From the NCBI GenBank assembly GCA_030522415.1, contig CM060107.1, positions 5,878,847 to 5,942,846 of the forward strand: a stretch of DNA of 64,000 bases, given 5' to 3'. This DNA comes from Channallabes apus. Taxonomy: Eukaryota; Chordata; Actinopteri; Siluriformes; Clariidae. The notes under the pieces are model-generated. The model saw only the letters and a list, made by a program, of their open reading frames with translations. It had not been told where the DNA came from and did no database searches. The translations under genes and the position numbers were made by a program. Shown here piece by piece: positions 45,384 through 61,600 of this stretch. Position 1 is the first letter of the stretch, and the number at the start of each line of letters is the position of its first letter.

Positions 45384-45604
45384 ATGTTGTTGCTGGTCTT
45401 TCGGCTGCTTCCGACAAGGGGTCGCCACAGCGGAATATCCAGTCCGCACTACAACTTGGCGCAGGTTTTACGCCGGATGCCCTTCCTGACGCAACCCTCC
45501 CATTTTATCCAGGCTTGGGACCGGCACTGCATCCAGTGGCTGGGAATCGAACCCGGGCCTTCCGCATGGCAGGCGAAACACCTACCACTGAGCCACCAGT
45601 GCCC
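45384..45604 (-). mobile_element. tRNA-derived SINE (DANA-like)
   Basis: Second copy of the 37262-37503 family, closely similar, with the B box intact (CGGGTTCGATTCCC in reverse). Confidence 0.88.
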
Positions 45605-46254
45605 ATAAATATTGTATATAATTGTACATATTGGTATCTGGTGCACTACAGTGTGTATTTTTGTACAATACACGTTTGTGATTGGTTTATTGTCTGTCTG
45701 TGTGACTTTCTTGTTCTTTGGGTTTTATTAACACCAACTTATTTTTGAAGTTACTGTGAAAAAAAAAAATACAAAAAAAAACTACTTTTCGCAACGCGGA
45801 TGAGTTAGGGACCGTCTACAAAGTGCCGCTCCAGCCATCAAATAACTTCCTTAGACTCAAATAATCAACTCTTACTTTAATATGAATATAAATTAGAGGA
45901 GAAAGAATCACTTTACCGATGTTAGAAACTATCCTACATGAGTATAATTAGCACAGATACACTGAATGGTTTTGGTTCTAACTCACTAAACCACGGGGAA
46001 GTTGTATATCAGAGCTTCCAGATTCCGAGTTGTGGCGGAAATTCGCTAACTAAATCACCGCGGTGAAGTTGGTTTGACGTTGGATGTTGGATATTCGAGC
46101 TCCGGCCACCAGATTTGTAGCGGAGATTCGCTAACAGAATCTGGCGAAAGCAGCTCGCCTACTGCGCGAGTCAGGGACCGTCTGCAAATTACTGTCTGAC
46201 TGAAATACAGATAATATTAATATTATAAACATTGATATTTAAAATGAATAAATG

Positions 46255-46640
46255 AACTATTGTTTCAAAGTCTGTTCTAAAATGTGTCCACTTGTCCTGC
46301 AGATGGCACAACCTTTTTTTGTCAATATTATCACTTTTCATATTTATTAATAATTAATTCTGCATTTTATTTCAATACCTTCCAGGTCATGTGACCTATT
46401 GCCTCAAAATCTATTCTTAAATGTGTGTCCACATGTTCTGCAGAGGGCACAACCTTTTTTTATTCAATATTATCACTTTTCAAATGTATTAATAATTAAT
46501 ATGTAATAATTCTATATTTTATTTCAATAACGTCCAGGTCATGTGACCTATTGCCTCAAAATCTATTATAAAATGTGTGTGCACCTGTCCTGCAGAGGGC
46601 ACAATATTTTTTTATTCAATATTATCACTTTGCATATTTA
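46255..46640. repeat. Tandem repeat in left arm, about 170 bp unit
   Basis: At least two and a part units, each with CAGGTCATGTGACCTATTGC, AAATCTATT, CTGCAGAGGGCACAA and CAATATTATCACTTT in the same order. Confidence 0.85.
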
Positions 46641-47164
46641 TTAATATTCATGCACTACGTCCTGCGTAGTGCACAAACTATCTTTTTTAATTACTTACTA
46701 GCACATTGCATGTTTATTAATACTTTTTAATTGAAATATTAATTATTTTATTTCAGTAACTTTCTTGCAATATTAATGATTTTATTTCATTTAAAATAGG
46801 TCATAAAACCATCCATGAATTTATAATGGCATCTATCTTGGGTCTGAAATGAAAGTAATTTTGAGTATGAAATAAATGAAACATACTGTAGATACATGCA
46901 CTGTAGATCTAGATATAACATTTCAAATTAGGAAAAATTATTATGGATGCAGTTGTTTGGACCGCCCTATGAGCTGGCTGGCCTGGAATACACTCTGTTC
47001 ATGAGCACTTTCATACTCTTTCTACCTTCTTGTTTCAGTAGCTGTGATTAACCTTTTCATAGTGATGTGCCCACTCTTTAGTCTATAGCAAATGACATGT
47101 AGTCAATCACTACTTTCACAACTTCTTCAATAGCAACCAGGGCTGGTTCATCTGTATAATGGAA

Positions 47165-47362
47165 CTTGCAGGCATACAAAATGGAGGTACTGATCAGATG
47201 GTCGGCGGATCAAGCCTCACCTCCACCAGGTTGCCATTTTTGAGCCCTTGAGCTAGGCCCTTAACCCTATCTGCCCCAGGGATGCCGTATCATGCCTGAC
47301 ACTGCACTCTTTTTAGTGCACAGTAATGTACAGTATGTGAAAAATAAAGTCTTAACTTAAGT
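47165..47362 (+). mobile_element. Diverged tRNA-derived SINE
   Basis: Matches the 1643-1883 SINE from the B-box area (GCGGATCAAGCCTC, degraded) to the tail AAATAAAGTCTTAACTTA; the A box is eroded. Confidence 0.7.
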
Positions 47363-47371
47363 CAGGGTGTC

Positions 47372-47609
47372 TCAATATGTACACCCATGTACAGCTTTTT
47401 AGGACTGAAATGGCCAGTCTGCAGTCCAGATCTTTCACCCATAGAAAACATTTGGCGCATCATAAAGATGAAGATGCGACAAAGATGACCTAAGAAAGTT
47501 GAACAAGAAGAAGCCTGTATTAGACAAGAACGGGAAAAACTTTCCTATTCCTAAACTTGAGCAACTTGTCTCCTCAGTCAATATGTACACCCATGTACAG
47601 CTTTTTAGG
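47372..47609. repeat. Transposase fragment between 32 bp direct repeats
   Basis: A 174 bp piece (47404-47577) is nearly identical to 49006-49179 of the Tc1-like copy downstream. It is bracketed by perfect 32 bp direct repeats (47372-47403 and 47578-47609; core TATGTACACCCATGTACAGC). It has no transposon ends of its own. Confidence 0.88.
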
Positions 47610-47945
47610 GCCCAAGCACTATGATTATATTCATCAGCCCTATTACATTACAGTGTGTAAAGGGCCCTCTTGTTCCTCAAAAGATTGTTATTAGGAACCA
47701 AGCAATATGAACATCAGCCCTACAGTATATTGTCATAGTGTGTGAGGGCTTTTGTTCTTCTAAGGATTTTTTTTTTTATTAAGGCCCAAGCACTATGAAC
47801 ATCAGCCCTATTATGTTACAGTCTGTGAGGGCCCTCTTGTTCTCCTAAGAATTATTATTTTTAATAGGTCCCAAGCAACATGTCATCAGCCCGATTACAT
47901 CATAGTGTATGAAGGACCCTCTTGTTTTTCTAAGGATTTCTTCCA
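47609..47945. repeat. Tandem repeat of about 85 bp
   Basis: About four imperfect units built on CCCAAGCACTATGAACATCA, GCCCTATTACATTACAGTGT, and GGGCCCTCTTGTTCTCCTAA, separated by T-rich spacers. Confidence 0.8.
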
Positions 47946-48112
47946 GCCTCCAGGTCTTTTTGGCTTTCCTAGCATGCCCTGAAAGTCATTAGTGACCGGT
48001 TAAAACTGCTGCCATTAGGATGCAACGCCCGGGGCCCTCACACAAGATTTTGCTGCATAGCTTATGCACACTTGCATGTATACAGTACATGGAAAACCTG
48101 GTACACATTTAC

Positions 48113-49345
48113 AAACTCGATTCCAAAAAAGTTGGGACACAATTATTCAGAATAGAATATAAATAACATATCAAATGTTGAAAGTGAGACATTTTGAAAT
48201 GTCATGCCAAATATTGGCTCATTTTGGATTTCATAAGAGCTACACATTCCAAAAAGGTTGGGACAGGTAGCAATAAGAGGCCAGAAAAGTTAAATGTACA
48301 TATAAGAATCAGCTGGAGGACCAATTTGCAACTTATTAGGTCAATTGGCAACATGATTGGGTATAAAAAGAGCCTCTCAGAGCAGCAGTGTCTCTCAGAA
48401 GTCAAGATGGGCAGAGGATCACCAATTCACCAAATGCTGTGGCGAAAAATATTGGCGCGATATCAGAAAGGAGTTTCTCAGAGAAAAATTGCAAAGAGTC
48501 TGAAGTTATCATCATCTACAAGCATAATATTATCCAAAGTTCATCAAAGAACCTGGAATAATCTCTGTGCGTAAGGGTCAAGCCCGGAGACCATACTGGA
48601 TGCAGGCGTTTTCTCTGGGCCAAGACTCATTTAAAATGGACTGTGGCAAAGTGGAAAACTGTTCTGTGGTCAGACGAATCAAAATTTTAATTTCTTTTTG
48701 GGAAACTTGGACAATATGTCATCTGGACTAAAGAGGACAAGGACAGCCCAAGTTGTTATCAGCGTTCAGTTCAGAAGCCTGCATCTCTGATGGTATGGGG
48801 TTACATGAGTGCGTGTGGCATCTGCTTACACATCTGTAAAGGCACCATCAATGCTGAAAGGTATATCCAAGTTCTAGAACAACATATGCTCCCATCCAGA
48901 CGTCATCTCTTTCAGGGAAGACCCTGCATTTTCCAACACGATAATGCCAGACCACAACCTGCATCAATCACAACATCATGGCTGCGTAGGAGAAGGATCC
49001 AGGGACTGAAATGGCCAGTCTGCAGTCCAGATCTTTCACCCATAGAAAACATTTGGCGCATCATAAAGATGAAGATGCGACAAACATGACCTAAGAAAGT
49101 TGAACAAGAAGAAGCCTGTATTAGGCAAGAACGGGAAAAACTTTCCTATTCCTAAACTTGAGCAACTTGTCTCCTCAGTCCCCAGACGTTTGCTGACGGT
49201 TATAAAAAGAAGAGGGGATTCCACACAGTGGTAAACATGGCCTTGTCTCAACTTTTTTGAGATGTGTTGATGCCATGAAATTTAAAATCATCTTATTTTT
49301 CCGTTAAAATTATACATTTTCTCAGTTAATCATTTGATATGTCAT
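48113..49345 (+). mobile_element. Tc1-like transposon, decayed
   Basis: Same family as 5972-9065. It starts ATTCCAAAAAAGTTGGGACA at 48120; the right-hand CTCAACTTTTTTGAGATGTG block is near 49238 and the terminal repeat is incomplete. Confidence 0.85.
48407..49236 (+). pseudogene. Tc1-like transposase, multiple lesions
   Basis: It starts MGRGSPIHQMLWRKILARYQ and breaks by frameshift near 48520-48570. It resumes with a WSDES-equivalent stretch near 48672-48686, MVWGYMSACGICLHICKGTI at 48790, FQHDNARP (second Asp) and SPDLSPIENIW (Glu). A stop follows at 49087. Compared with the copy at 6194-8712 it has deletions and stops throughout. Confidence 0.85.
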
Positions 49346-49469
49346 CTATGTTGTATTATGATGTCATTATGTTATTGGTATGTCCCCTTTAAAGGCATGT
49401 GTCCACTGTGTCCAATGTATTTCTGCGCAAGGTGCTTGGGCCCGCTCATCATTACTTGCAATTGTATTT

Positions 49470-49960
49470 TAACGTTGGTTATTAATAAATATAAGTATAA
49501 GTGATAATATTGAATAAAAAAGGTTGGGCTCTTTGCAGAACATGTGGTCACACATTTTAGAAGAGATTTTGTGCCAACAAGTCACATGACCTGTAAGTAA
49601 TTGGAATAAAAAAATAAATAAATAAAATAATAACATCAATATACAGTGATAAAATGTAATAAAAAAAGTTTTGCCCTCTGCAGAACATGTACTGTAGCCA
49701 CACATTGTAAAACAGATTTTGAGGGAAAAGGTCACATGACCTGAAAGTTATTGAAATAAAATCAATGAAAATTCTATAAAATAATTATTAATAAATATGA
49801 AAAGTGATAAGATTTAATAAAAAAGGTTGTGCACTCTGCAGGACAGGGGCCCACACAATTTAGAATAGATTTTGAAACAATAGGTCACATGATCTGGAAG
49901 TTATTGAAATAAAACTATAAAATTTTCTATTTAAAAAAATTAATAAATATAAAAAGTGAT
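49470..49960. repeat. Tandem repeat in right arm, about 165 bp unit
   Basis: About three units, reverse complement to the left-arm array, each with GTGATAATATTGAATAAAAA, CTCTGCAGAACATGT and GGTCACATGACCTG in order. Confidence 0.85.
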
Positions 49961-50225
49961 AATATGCAAAGTCATTATACACCACCATGCATCACATTAA
50001 CACTAACAGTAACAACATTCATTTATTTGTTTGTTTGTTTATTTATTTCAAATATGATATTTATAATGTTAATATCATCTGTATTTCAGTCGGACAGTAA
50101 TTTTCAGACGGTCTCTAACTCGCGCAGTAGATGTGGTGCTTTTAGCGAATCTCCGCTACAAATCGGAGTCTGGAAGCCGGAGCTCTACAATGTCCAACTT
50201 CAAACCAACTTCACCGCGATCAAGA

Positions 50226-51497
50226 CAAAGCCTTTGTGTCTCTGGAAGTGCGATATCACAAGTCCTGTTGCACACAGTACACCAGGTTCTTGACTAAATC
50301 TACTGGAACAGTTACTCAGACATCAGAAGAACAGCGAGTTGTTATATTGCATTTTTCAATTAATAATTCACAATTCCTTTGAATGGTTGCTCATTTATAA
50401 AGTAAACCATTGATCATCTACATAGACTGTGTTTAGACAGTTTTGTCTTGACCTCACAGCTATTTGTACAATAATTCAGCACGATAAAATGTCTAGTTTT
50501 TTGTGACTGTAAAATAACTGAAATATTTTTAAGAGTAAAATTTAAAAAAAAAATTTTTTTACTCAGTTTGCTTAGTAAGTTGCTTTCAGTTTGTATACAG
50601 TATGGTATGTACAATGTAAAAATAGATGTTATTGTAATTTAGTTACAGAACATGAAATAATATTCTGTAAAATAATATTTTATTCTGAAATTCTGTCTTG
50701 TTTTTTGTTTGTTTTGTTTTTAGAAACAAGCCAACCTACGATGTCAGCTACAAGATCTCTGAAAGAATCATCCGCCATCGAATAAATGTAAACCAAAAGA
50801 GGTGCTGACAATTACGCAGCTACTGTAAGAAGGATCTTTTTAAATCTTGTGAAAAAAAAACAAAGATCTTGATGCTTCAAACTACAGGTAATTTAAACAC
50901 TATGAGTTTCCTTTTGCAAATTAGGGAAGAACATTTATGCTAACTTTTTCTATTTTTCTCACAAAAATTTTATTAATAATAATGATAATCATAATTCTAC
51001 TTTATCATAATTAATGTGTAAAAGCTGACAGTGTTTTTTAACTCGTTTTTTCAGTGTGATTATATCTTAGATGGGTCTGATCATCTTTTTCTGTATCTTT
51101 ATGTTTCAGGCAGATTAAACTGAACAGGAGGTTGACCTGATTTCCCCCAACTGGTGTTTCACTCCCCAAGCAAGCACAACATCAGTGAATTTGTTTGTGT
51201 TAAGACACTTTCTGCAGATAAACTGGTAGACAGAATATCTCATCCATCAGATATGGGAACAACTGAGTCAACTGAAGTAACAGCAGCTGGTCCTCAAAGC
51301 GAAAGTTCAATGGCATCAAGTCTGCAGCCAGATTTACCATGTAGACTGTATTTTTTTCCACTGGGATTGGCGACAAAACAAGGATCATTAACTTATCTAA
51401 GGTTTCATCAGCTCTTGGCACTAGTGTATGTCAGCACTCATTGGTATCCATACCTTCTCTGGCTGTGACTCTACAAGTGCCTTCTATGGCAAATTAA
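50226..51497. other. No certain exon; possible upstream exons of the cysteine-rich ORF
   Basis: A splice-acceptor-like TTTTGTTTTTAG at 50721 precedes a short open stretch, and TATGTTTCAG at 51099-51108 precedes another. The frame 51154-51465 is open but not recognisable. Treated as undetermined. Confidence 0.3.
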
Positions 51498-52089
51498 AAA
51501 AAAAAGTCATTTTCTGTTGCTTGTGAGAGAGGAATACCTGACTGCATTTAGAAATCTGGGTAGCAGTTTTAACTTGGAGCAGCCTACCTTTGAAGTACTT
51601 TGCAAATATGTGTGTTACCTATATGGGCAGACATGTGCCAAAAGTGTGAACGATGTAAGATACAAACTATTCTGCATGGCATCGTCAGCTTTGTCAAAGC
51701 TTTGTCATACCTCCAACAAGTGATGCCCTGTACTAACACTGCAAAAGGCCAAACTACCAAGCAGCCATAATGAGACATTCTCTTAAAGGTACAGTATAAT
51801 GTGTGCACATTCACCTGTTGGCAATGGATGGCACATCGATGACGAGGAGTTAACAGTGACCTGGATGACTAGAAATCTGACCCCCGAGAGTGTGTTGCAG
51901 GTCCACTGCAGTTGCAAACAAAGCAAATGTGAGACTGGAAGATGTTCTTGTATGTCTGCAAAATTGTCTTGTACAGATCTATGTCGATGCCACAATTGTG
52001 CAAATGTTTCCCAGGAAACAGAGGAAAGCCCTGTGTGGGCTGATGGCTCTGATGATAGTTATAGGGATGTTAGTGATGAGGAATGTTGA
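51498..52089 (+). pseudogene. Cysteine-rich ORF of an unnamed repeated fish family, decayed
   Basis: 51517-51723 encodes EQPTFEVLCKYVCYLYGQTC and VNDVRYKLFCMASSALSKL. After frameshifts near 51700 and 51790 and two stops, 51799-52086 encodes SPVGNGWHIDDEELTVTWM and then VHCSCKQSKCETGRCSCMSA, SCTDLCRCHNCAN and an acidic end. The order (KLFC segment, GNGW..W segment, C-x-C..C..CSC..CT..CxCxxC) recalls an uncharacterised, highly repeated protein of fish and cnidarian genomes that I know only as hypothetical proteins. The cysteine pattern suggests zinc binding. Whether it belongs to the adjacent foldback element is unknown. Confidence 0.55.
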
Positions 52090-52886
52090 GCTGAGTCATA
52101 TTTCAGGTTCATTGGAGCAGTAATTAATCTGCTGTCAAATTGTAAAATTGTGGCATTATTGAAAAATCAGGGCAGCAGAGAAGAATTTTGAGTCATTTCA
52201 CCCAACTTGGCCCAAATGTTTTTATATTTACTTTTCTCTTAATTACTCAGTGCCTACTGAAAATTCTGATGTATAAAACGTTACTTAAAAAAAGAATCTC
52301 TATCTTCAATTTTGCTTGGTGCCAATCTGTGAAGTTTAATTCCGTTTTGTATAAATTTGCCCCATTTCTTGGTCTTTATTCACACTTCCATAGACTAACG
52401 TACCAATACTCAAATTTGTAGGCACATGTAAAAATGTGAGTTTGTCATACAGTATATTTTGTGTTGTTGTGATGCATAATAATAAAGTTACAGGCTAAAT
52501 TAGCAGCATAAGATAGTGCTCAGGAGTGGGAACGAAAATCACTTTCTAGCCACTTATTCCTAGTTCATCGTAGAACACAAGTTATTTATAAAGCTTCAAA
52601 TTCTTACTCATTCGTCAAATTCTTACTAATTCTTTCCGTAATTATCCAACGTCACTAACTAACTAACGCTAAGAGGGTGAACGAGGATGTTGACAGTTTT
52701 TCTCTCATTTTAAAGAGTTTTTACAAACCTTCTGAATTAAACAAATAACCTATACAAAACCTAGGCTTTTTTTTATGCATACAGTATATGAAGGTATTTC
52801 AGATATGTTTTAAACTGCTGCAAAAGGCTGGTTCACTGGGCAAGTACTGACATTGCGACTACTTTTAATTCACGTACATGAGCTGT
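52090..52886. other. No gene seen
   Basis: AT-rich sequence with a possible polyadenylation signal AATAAA near 52479-52485; nothing else supportable. Confidence 0.4.
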
Positions 52887-52894
52887 GTGACGAT

Positions 52895-54009
52895 TAGGGT
52901 TGGGTACCGAAACCAGGTGCCAATACGGCACCGGTACCTATAGAACCGGTATGTACCGGACCGAAACAAAATGAGAATTTCGGTGTCTCATTTCGGTGCC
53001 ACTTAAATGCCTGAACTGTCGATTGAAATATTTGTTCTCTAGATTCATATATTTTTGTAGATTAATCGTTTATTAGATTAAATAAAAAAATTAAAAGCAC
53101 AAATTATCCGGAAATGAGAGACCACCCGAGATGCGCGTGAATGCAGTAACTAACGTTACACTCGCTCTCACGGCAGCAGGCGGTCTACCGATAGCTTAGC
53201 ATGCTAAATTAAACAACTCTCGTTAAAATGCCTAAAACTAAACCGTCGAAAGTGTGGCTGCATTTCACAAGAAAGGATTCCGAGACCGCGACGTGCAGCG
53301 AATGTCTTACAGCAGTTGCGTGTAAAGGGGGAAACACGTTAAATCTAATGAAACATTCGAGGGCAGACGGAATAAAGTTAAAAGCAGACGGAGGCACCGT
53401 GTTTAACAGCTTGTGGACAACAGCTGGCACTATCAGTGTGGACGACCCTCAGTCCCAGTCACACCAACTGTAGCAAAAAGGAGTCACCGATTATGATGCC
53501 GACAGCAGCCTGTCCGCAGGTTAGTAGTAGGATAATGTAATGTTAATAGCAAAATGCAAATCTTACATTCATGCTAACAAATAGTCAAACGATTTGTAAA
53601 AAACTAATGTAACATGGATTCTGTTTATAATTATGGCTTTCCAGCTAGTACTAGTAGCACTACAACAGTGACCCCATTTACCATTGTAAAGAAGGCTCTG
53701 CATGTTCTGTGCAGGGCAATAAGTCAGGGAAGGTGTCGTATTTTGACAGAAAAGGCAAATATGGTGAAATTTCTGCAAAAGAATTGCTAAAATTTGAAGC
53801 TTACATATTCATATATACTTTAAACTTTTAATATATTGTTAAATTTTAAGCATAAAATTTTTGGTTCAATAAAAATTCATTCTTGAGTCATCCACTATAA
53901 TTTTTTGGCTTAAAAGTATCGGTTCAGGCACCGTTTTGGCACCGGTACCGTTTTCAAAGTATCGATTTGGCACCGGTATCGAAAAAAACCCAAACGATAC
54001 CCAACCCTA
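52895..54009 (+). mobile_element. hAT element with BED finger, internally deleted
   Basis: Terminal repeats TAGGGTTGGGTACCG and CGATACCCAACCCTA bound 1115 bp, with a perfect 8 bp duplication GTGACGAT at 52887-52894 and 54010-54017. Subterminal GGCACCGGTACC words are mirrored at both ends. Only the first part of the transposase is left. Confidence 0.93.
53228..53473 (+). pseudogene. BED-type zinc finger fragment of a hAT transposase
   Basis: An 81-codon frame: MPKTKPSKVWLHFTRKDSET, then CSEC (first zinc pair), ACKGGNTLNLMKH with the His expected of a BED finger, and an unrelated-looking end. This is the N-terminal DNA-binding part of a ZBED-like hAT transposase; the catalytic domain is deleted. 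The fragment could still bind DNA if expressed. Confidence 0.75.
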
Positions 54010-54179
54010 GTGACGATAGATGTGATATTGATTTATTCCAAATATAATTAAGGGTATACTTTTTAACTCAAGGATAGAGTTCCTACTCGTGATAGTTAAT
54101 AACTGCTAACCAGGATACTCCTCTTTTTCTTTTTTACCCACTCAAATATCCAGTTCTATTAAACTATCTGGTGTACATA

Positions 54180-54407
54180 TCACACACACACACACACACA
54201 CACGGAGGTAGAACAATTATATGACACCACACTCATAGTTATTCATGTGTAACTAGGTATCTGAATTACTTTCAACATCTTACACACATCTTAACACAAA
54301 TGTATGATGGAGAAACACGATTTCATAAAAGCCATGATCTATGGTTACCCATGATAAAACTGACATACTGTATATAAATGGCATAGAACAAGGGCATGTC
54401 TTTAATC

Positions 54408-54457
<50 letters not shown>

Positions 54458-54470
54458 TCACACACACAGG
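54180..54470. repeat. (CA)n and (TC)n(AC)n microsatellites
   Basis: (CA)n at 54180-54203; (TC)n from about 54408 to 54438 merging into (AC)n to about 54468. Confidence 0.85.
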
Positions 54471-54479
54471 ACTCCTCTT

Positions 54480-54738
54480 TCCTCTGAACAACAGGTTCTC
54501 GCTGCTCGTCTTCCTTTTAATTGGGAGACAGTGTGTGTAAACAGGATGAGTGTTGATCAGACACAGGTGTACACTCATTAATGACATGAATATTATACAC
54601 ACATTCTCCAAGACTCAGTCCTGCATTCACACACCGAGCTCAACCACGCTGTGTGTGAATGCTCAACCACCGAGCTCAACCACGCTCAAATCAACTGTGT
54701 GTTTAATAAGAAATCAACTGTGAGAATAAATAATGTGT

Positions 54739-54776
<38 letters not shown>

Positions 54777-54870
54777 AGAACACAGATATTTAAAAATAAG
54801 ATTTATTTATCTTTTATTTTTCCTCTAAAGACCAACCTGAAAAGAGAACAGATAAAAACTCAGGTGATTA
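54480..54870 (+). repeat. Segment paralogous to intron 2/exon 3 of Ig gene 1
   Basis: 54577-54870 is collinear with 32683-32950 (shared TTAATGACATGAATATTATA, CAAGACTCAGTCCTGCATTC, CAGATAAAAACTCAG). 54491-54575 matches the inverted segment of gene 1. It also shows a short internal tandem (CACCGAGCTCAACCACGCT repeated). Confidence 0.85.
54831..54863 (+). pseudogene. Orphan stalk exon fossil
   Basis: Bordered by CTCTAAAG and GTGATT, it encodes QPEKRTDKNS in phase 1-1, matching [10 protein letters not shown] of exon 3 of Ig gene 1. No matching V exon or C-terminal exon lies nearby, and the ITIM gene does not need it, so it is probably a leftover of a deleted paralogue. Its splice sites are weaker than those of gene 1. 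Confidence 0.7.
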
Positions 54871-55139
54871 AATATCAAACTTTACTGTAAGTCTGCAGAA
54901 ATTCGTAACTTAAATTTTTTTGGTTGCCAGTGCTAATGTGTTTTATACCAGCTTATATTTCTCTGGTCACATGACCGTTCTGTCCCAACTCAATTCAAGA
55001 GTAAGCAAAAAATTACCCTGATAATAATTTAATAAATGATTTATTTAGTTTTCCTGTTTATGTAAATTTATAAACTTCTTTATATGTGCTTTCTGATAAT
55101 TAATATATGACTGCTTATTGGACACTTGACAAAAGAGGA

Positions 55140-55261
55140 TGTAGGGGGCGTAGAGCTAAACAGGAAGTAAATACACACAGTAGGAACAAAGAGGCTTTAA
55201 CGTAAGTAAGTCAGTTTTAAAATGCACTACCTTGTAGCCCACTGCAGCATCTCAGCAAGAA
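55140..55261 (+). promoter_or_regulatory. Presumed promoter region of the ITIM receptor
   Basis: Immediately upstream of the leader exon lies ACAGGAAGTAAAT (about 55160-55172), a good ETS/PU.1-type word, without an obvious TATA box. TATA-less ETS promoters are usual for leukocyte receptors. The match is suggestive only. Confidence 0.3.
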
Positions 55262-60351
<5,090 letters not shown>

Positions 60352-60480
60352 GCAGCACAAGGTGTCATATGTTATGTTGTAAAAACTATGCTGTTTCCTC
60401 TGGTTCTCTTCTTAATCTGTTTTAACTTGGTTTCGTTATTGACAATTATTTAAAATAAACTGTTTTTGATAAAAATTTTG
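60352..60480 (+). terminator. 3' UTR and polyadenylation signal of the ITIM receptor
   Basis: A short A/T-rich 3' flank with AATAAA near 60454, about 100 bases after the stop. Confidence 0.55.
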
Positions 60481-60777
60481 TACATATTGTCAAAATATTA
60501 CACATATCTGCTAATTTATAGTATTTATGTAAAATTAAGAAAATAAAAATCATTTCAGGGTTAATACATAGTAAAATGCTCATAAGGCCAATGTAAGCCT
60601 GACCTCGTTCACATGTAAAATGTAAAAACATTGAACAGTACAACAGTGAACAGAAGTGTTTCTGGTGCAGATTTTAATAGCTTTTTATATTCATATTATA
60701 CAGAGATTATACTAATTAAAGTTATATATATTTTTTCATTGTGCTAAGATATAAAAAAACAATTATGAAGATAAAAG

Positions 60778-60808
<31 letters not shown>

Positions 60809-61359
60809 CATACATTATATATCGGTTTATATATTGTCAGTTAAATAAATATTGTTTATTTTTATGCCATTCTGGTTTATTTATTTGATGGATGGAGCAA
60901 GATGTTTAATAGGAGGGAGGATTGTAGTGGGAGCACTGGGGTGTCAGGTGTTAGTGTGGGTCTGCACAAAATGGCTCATGGAACAGGTAATGTAGGAGGA
61001 CCCCTTATCGGAATTTTGCTTAGGGCCCATAGAAGGTTGGGCCTAAATTCTCCCACACCACCACTCTGTTCCCACCATTGGCACAGTGCTGTAGATAATG
61101 AGTGAGTGAATGAGTGATTCTTGCCTAAAAAGCCAAAACAGACCAGGATCCAACTATCTCAAAGCTTTTATCACACCCCACACAGCAACATGTTCACTGG
61201 TGATGCTGAATGCTGAGTAGCTGGAACAGGCAAAAGAGGAAATTAGATTTTTGCTGAGGTTGTTACATAGGCAATTCTTTTTTTCAAATATAGGAGCCTA
61301 TATGAGTAAAACATTTCTTCTCATTTCTTTCATTTAGTCTACATTGTTTACTCACTCAC
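60481..61359. other. No gene seen; possible hAT scrap
   Basis: (TA)n at 60782-60808. 60890-61090 has words like GGGCCCATAGAAGGTTGGGC that could be a hAT end, without clear termini. Confidence 0.35.
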
Positions 61360-61600
61360 TCACTCACTCACTCATCTTCTATACCGCGTTATTCATAGGC
61401 TCCTGTCGTGGATACTTGGAGCCAATCCCAGGAGGCTTAGAGCACCAGGCAGGGTACACCCTGGACAGGGTGCCAATCAATCGACAGGGTGCCAATCAAA
61501 CATACACATTCAAACACCCATTCACACACTACGGGCAATTGGGGAACGCCAATTAGCCAAATCTGCATATCTTTGAACTGTGGGAGGAAACCGGAGTTCT
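61360..61600 (-). mobile_element. Mermaid-like SINE, 5' part missing
   Basis: The 3' two-thirds of the family (ACCCTGGACAGGGTGCCAAT twice; TTGAACTGTGGGAGGAAACC) is present. The tRNA-like head is lost at about 61600. Confidence 0.8.

Larger units (their letters stand above)
46048..50225. mobile_element. Large foldback-type element with repeat-bearing arms
   Basis: Two terminal arms (about 46048-46670 and 49470-50225) are mirror images. From the outside each has CGCGGTGAAGTTGGTTTGA, GTAGCGGAGATTCGCTAA or a close form, GCGCGAGTYAGGGACCGTCT (right arm slightly diverged), AATTACTGTC(T/C)GACTGAAAT and then tandem units of about 165-175 bp containing CTGCAGAGGGCACAAC. The interior holds a SINE, a tandem array and a Tc1-like copy but no recognisable transposase of its own. 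Target duplication not determined. Confidence 0.72.

Noticed and set aside
47609..47945. CRISPR-like array
   Set aside because: Units are long, imperfect and lack unique equal-length spacers; the genome is eukaryotic.
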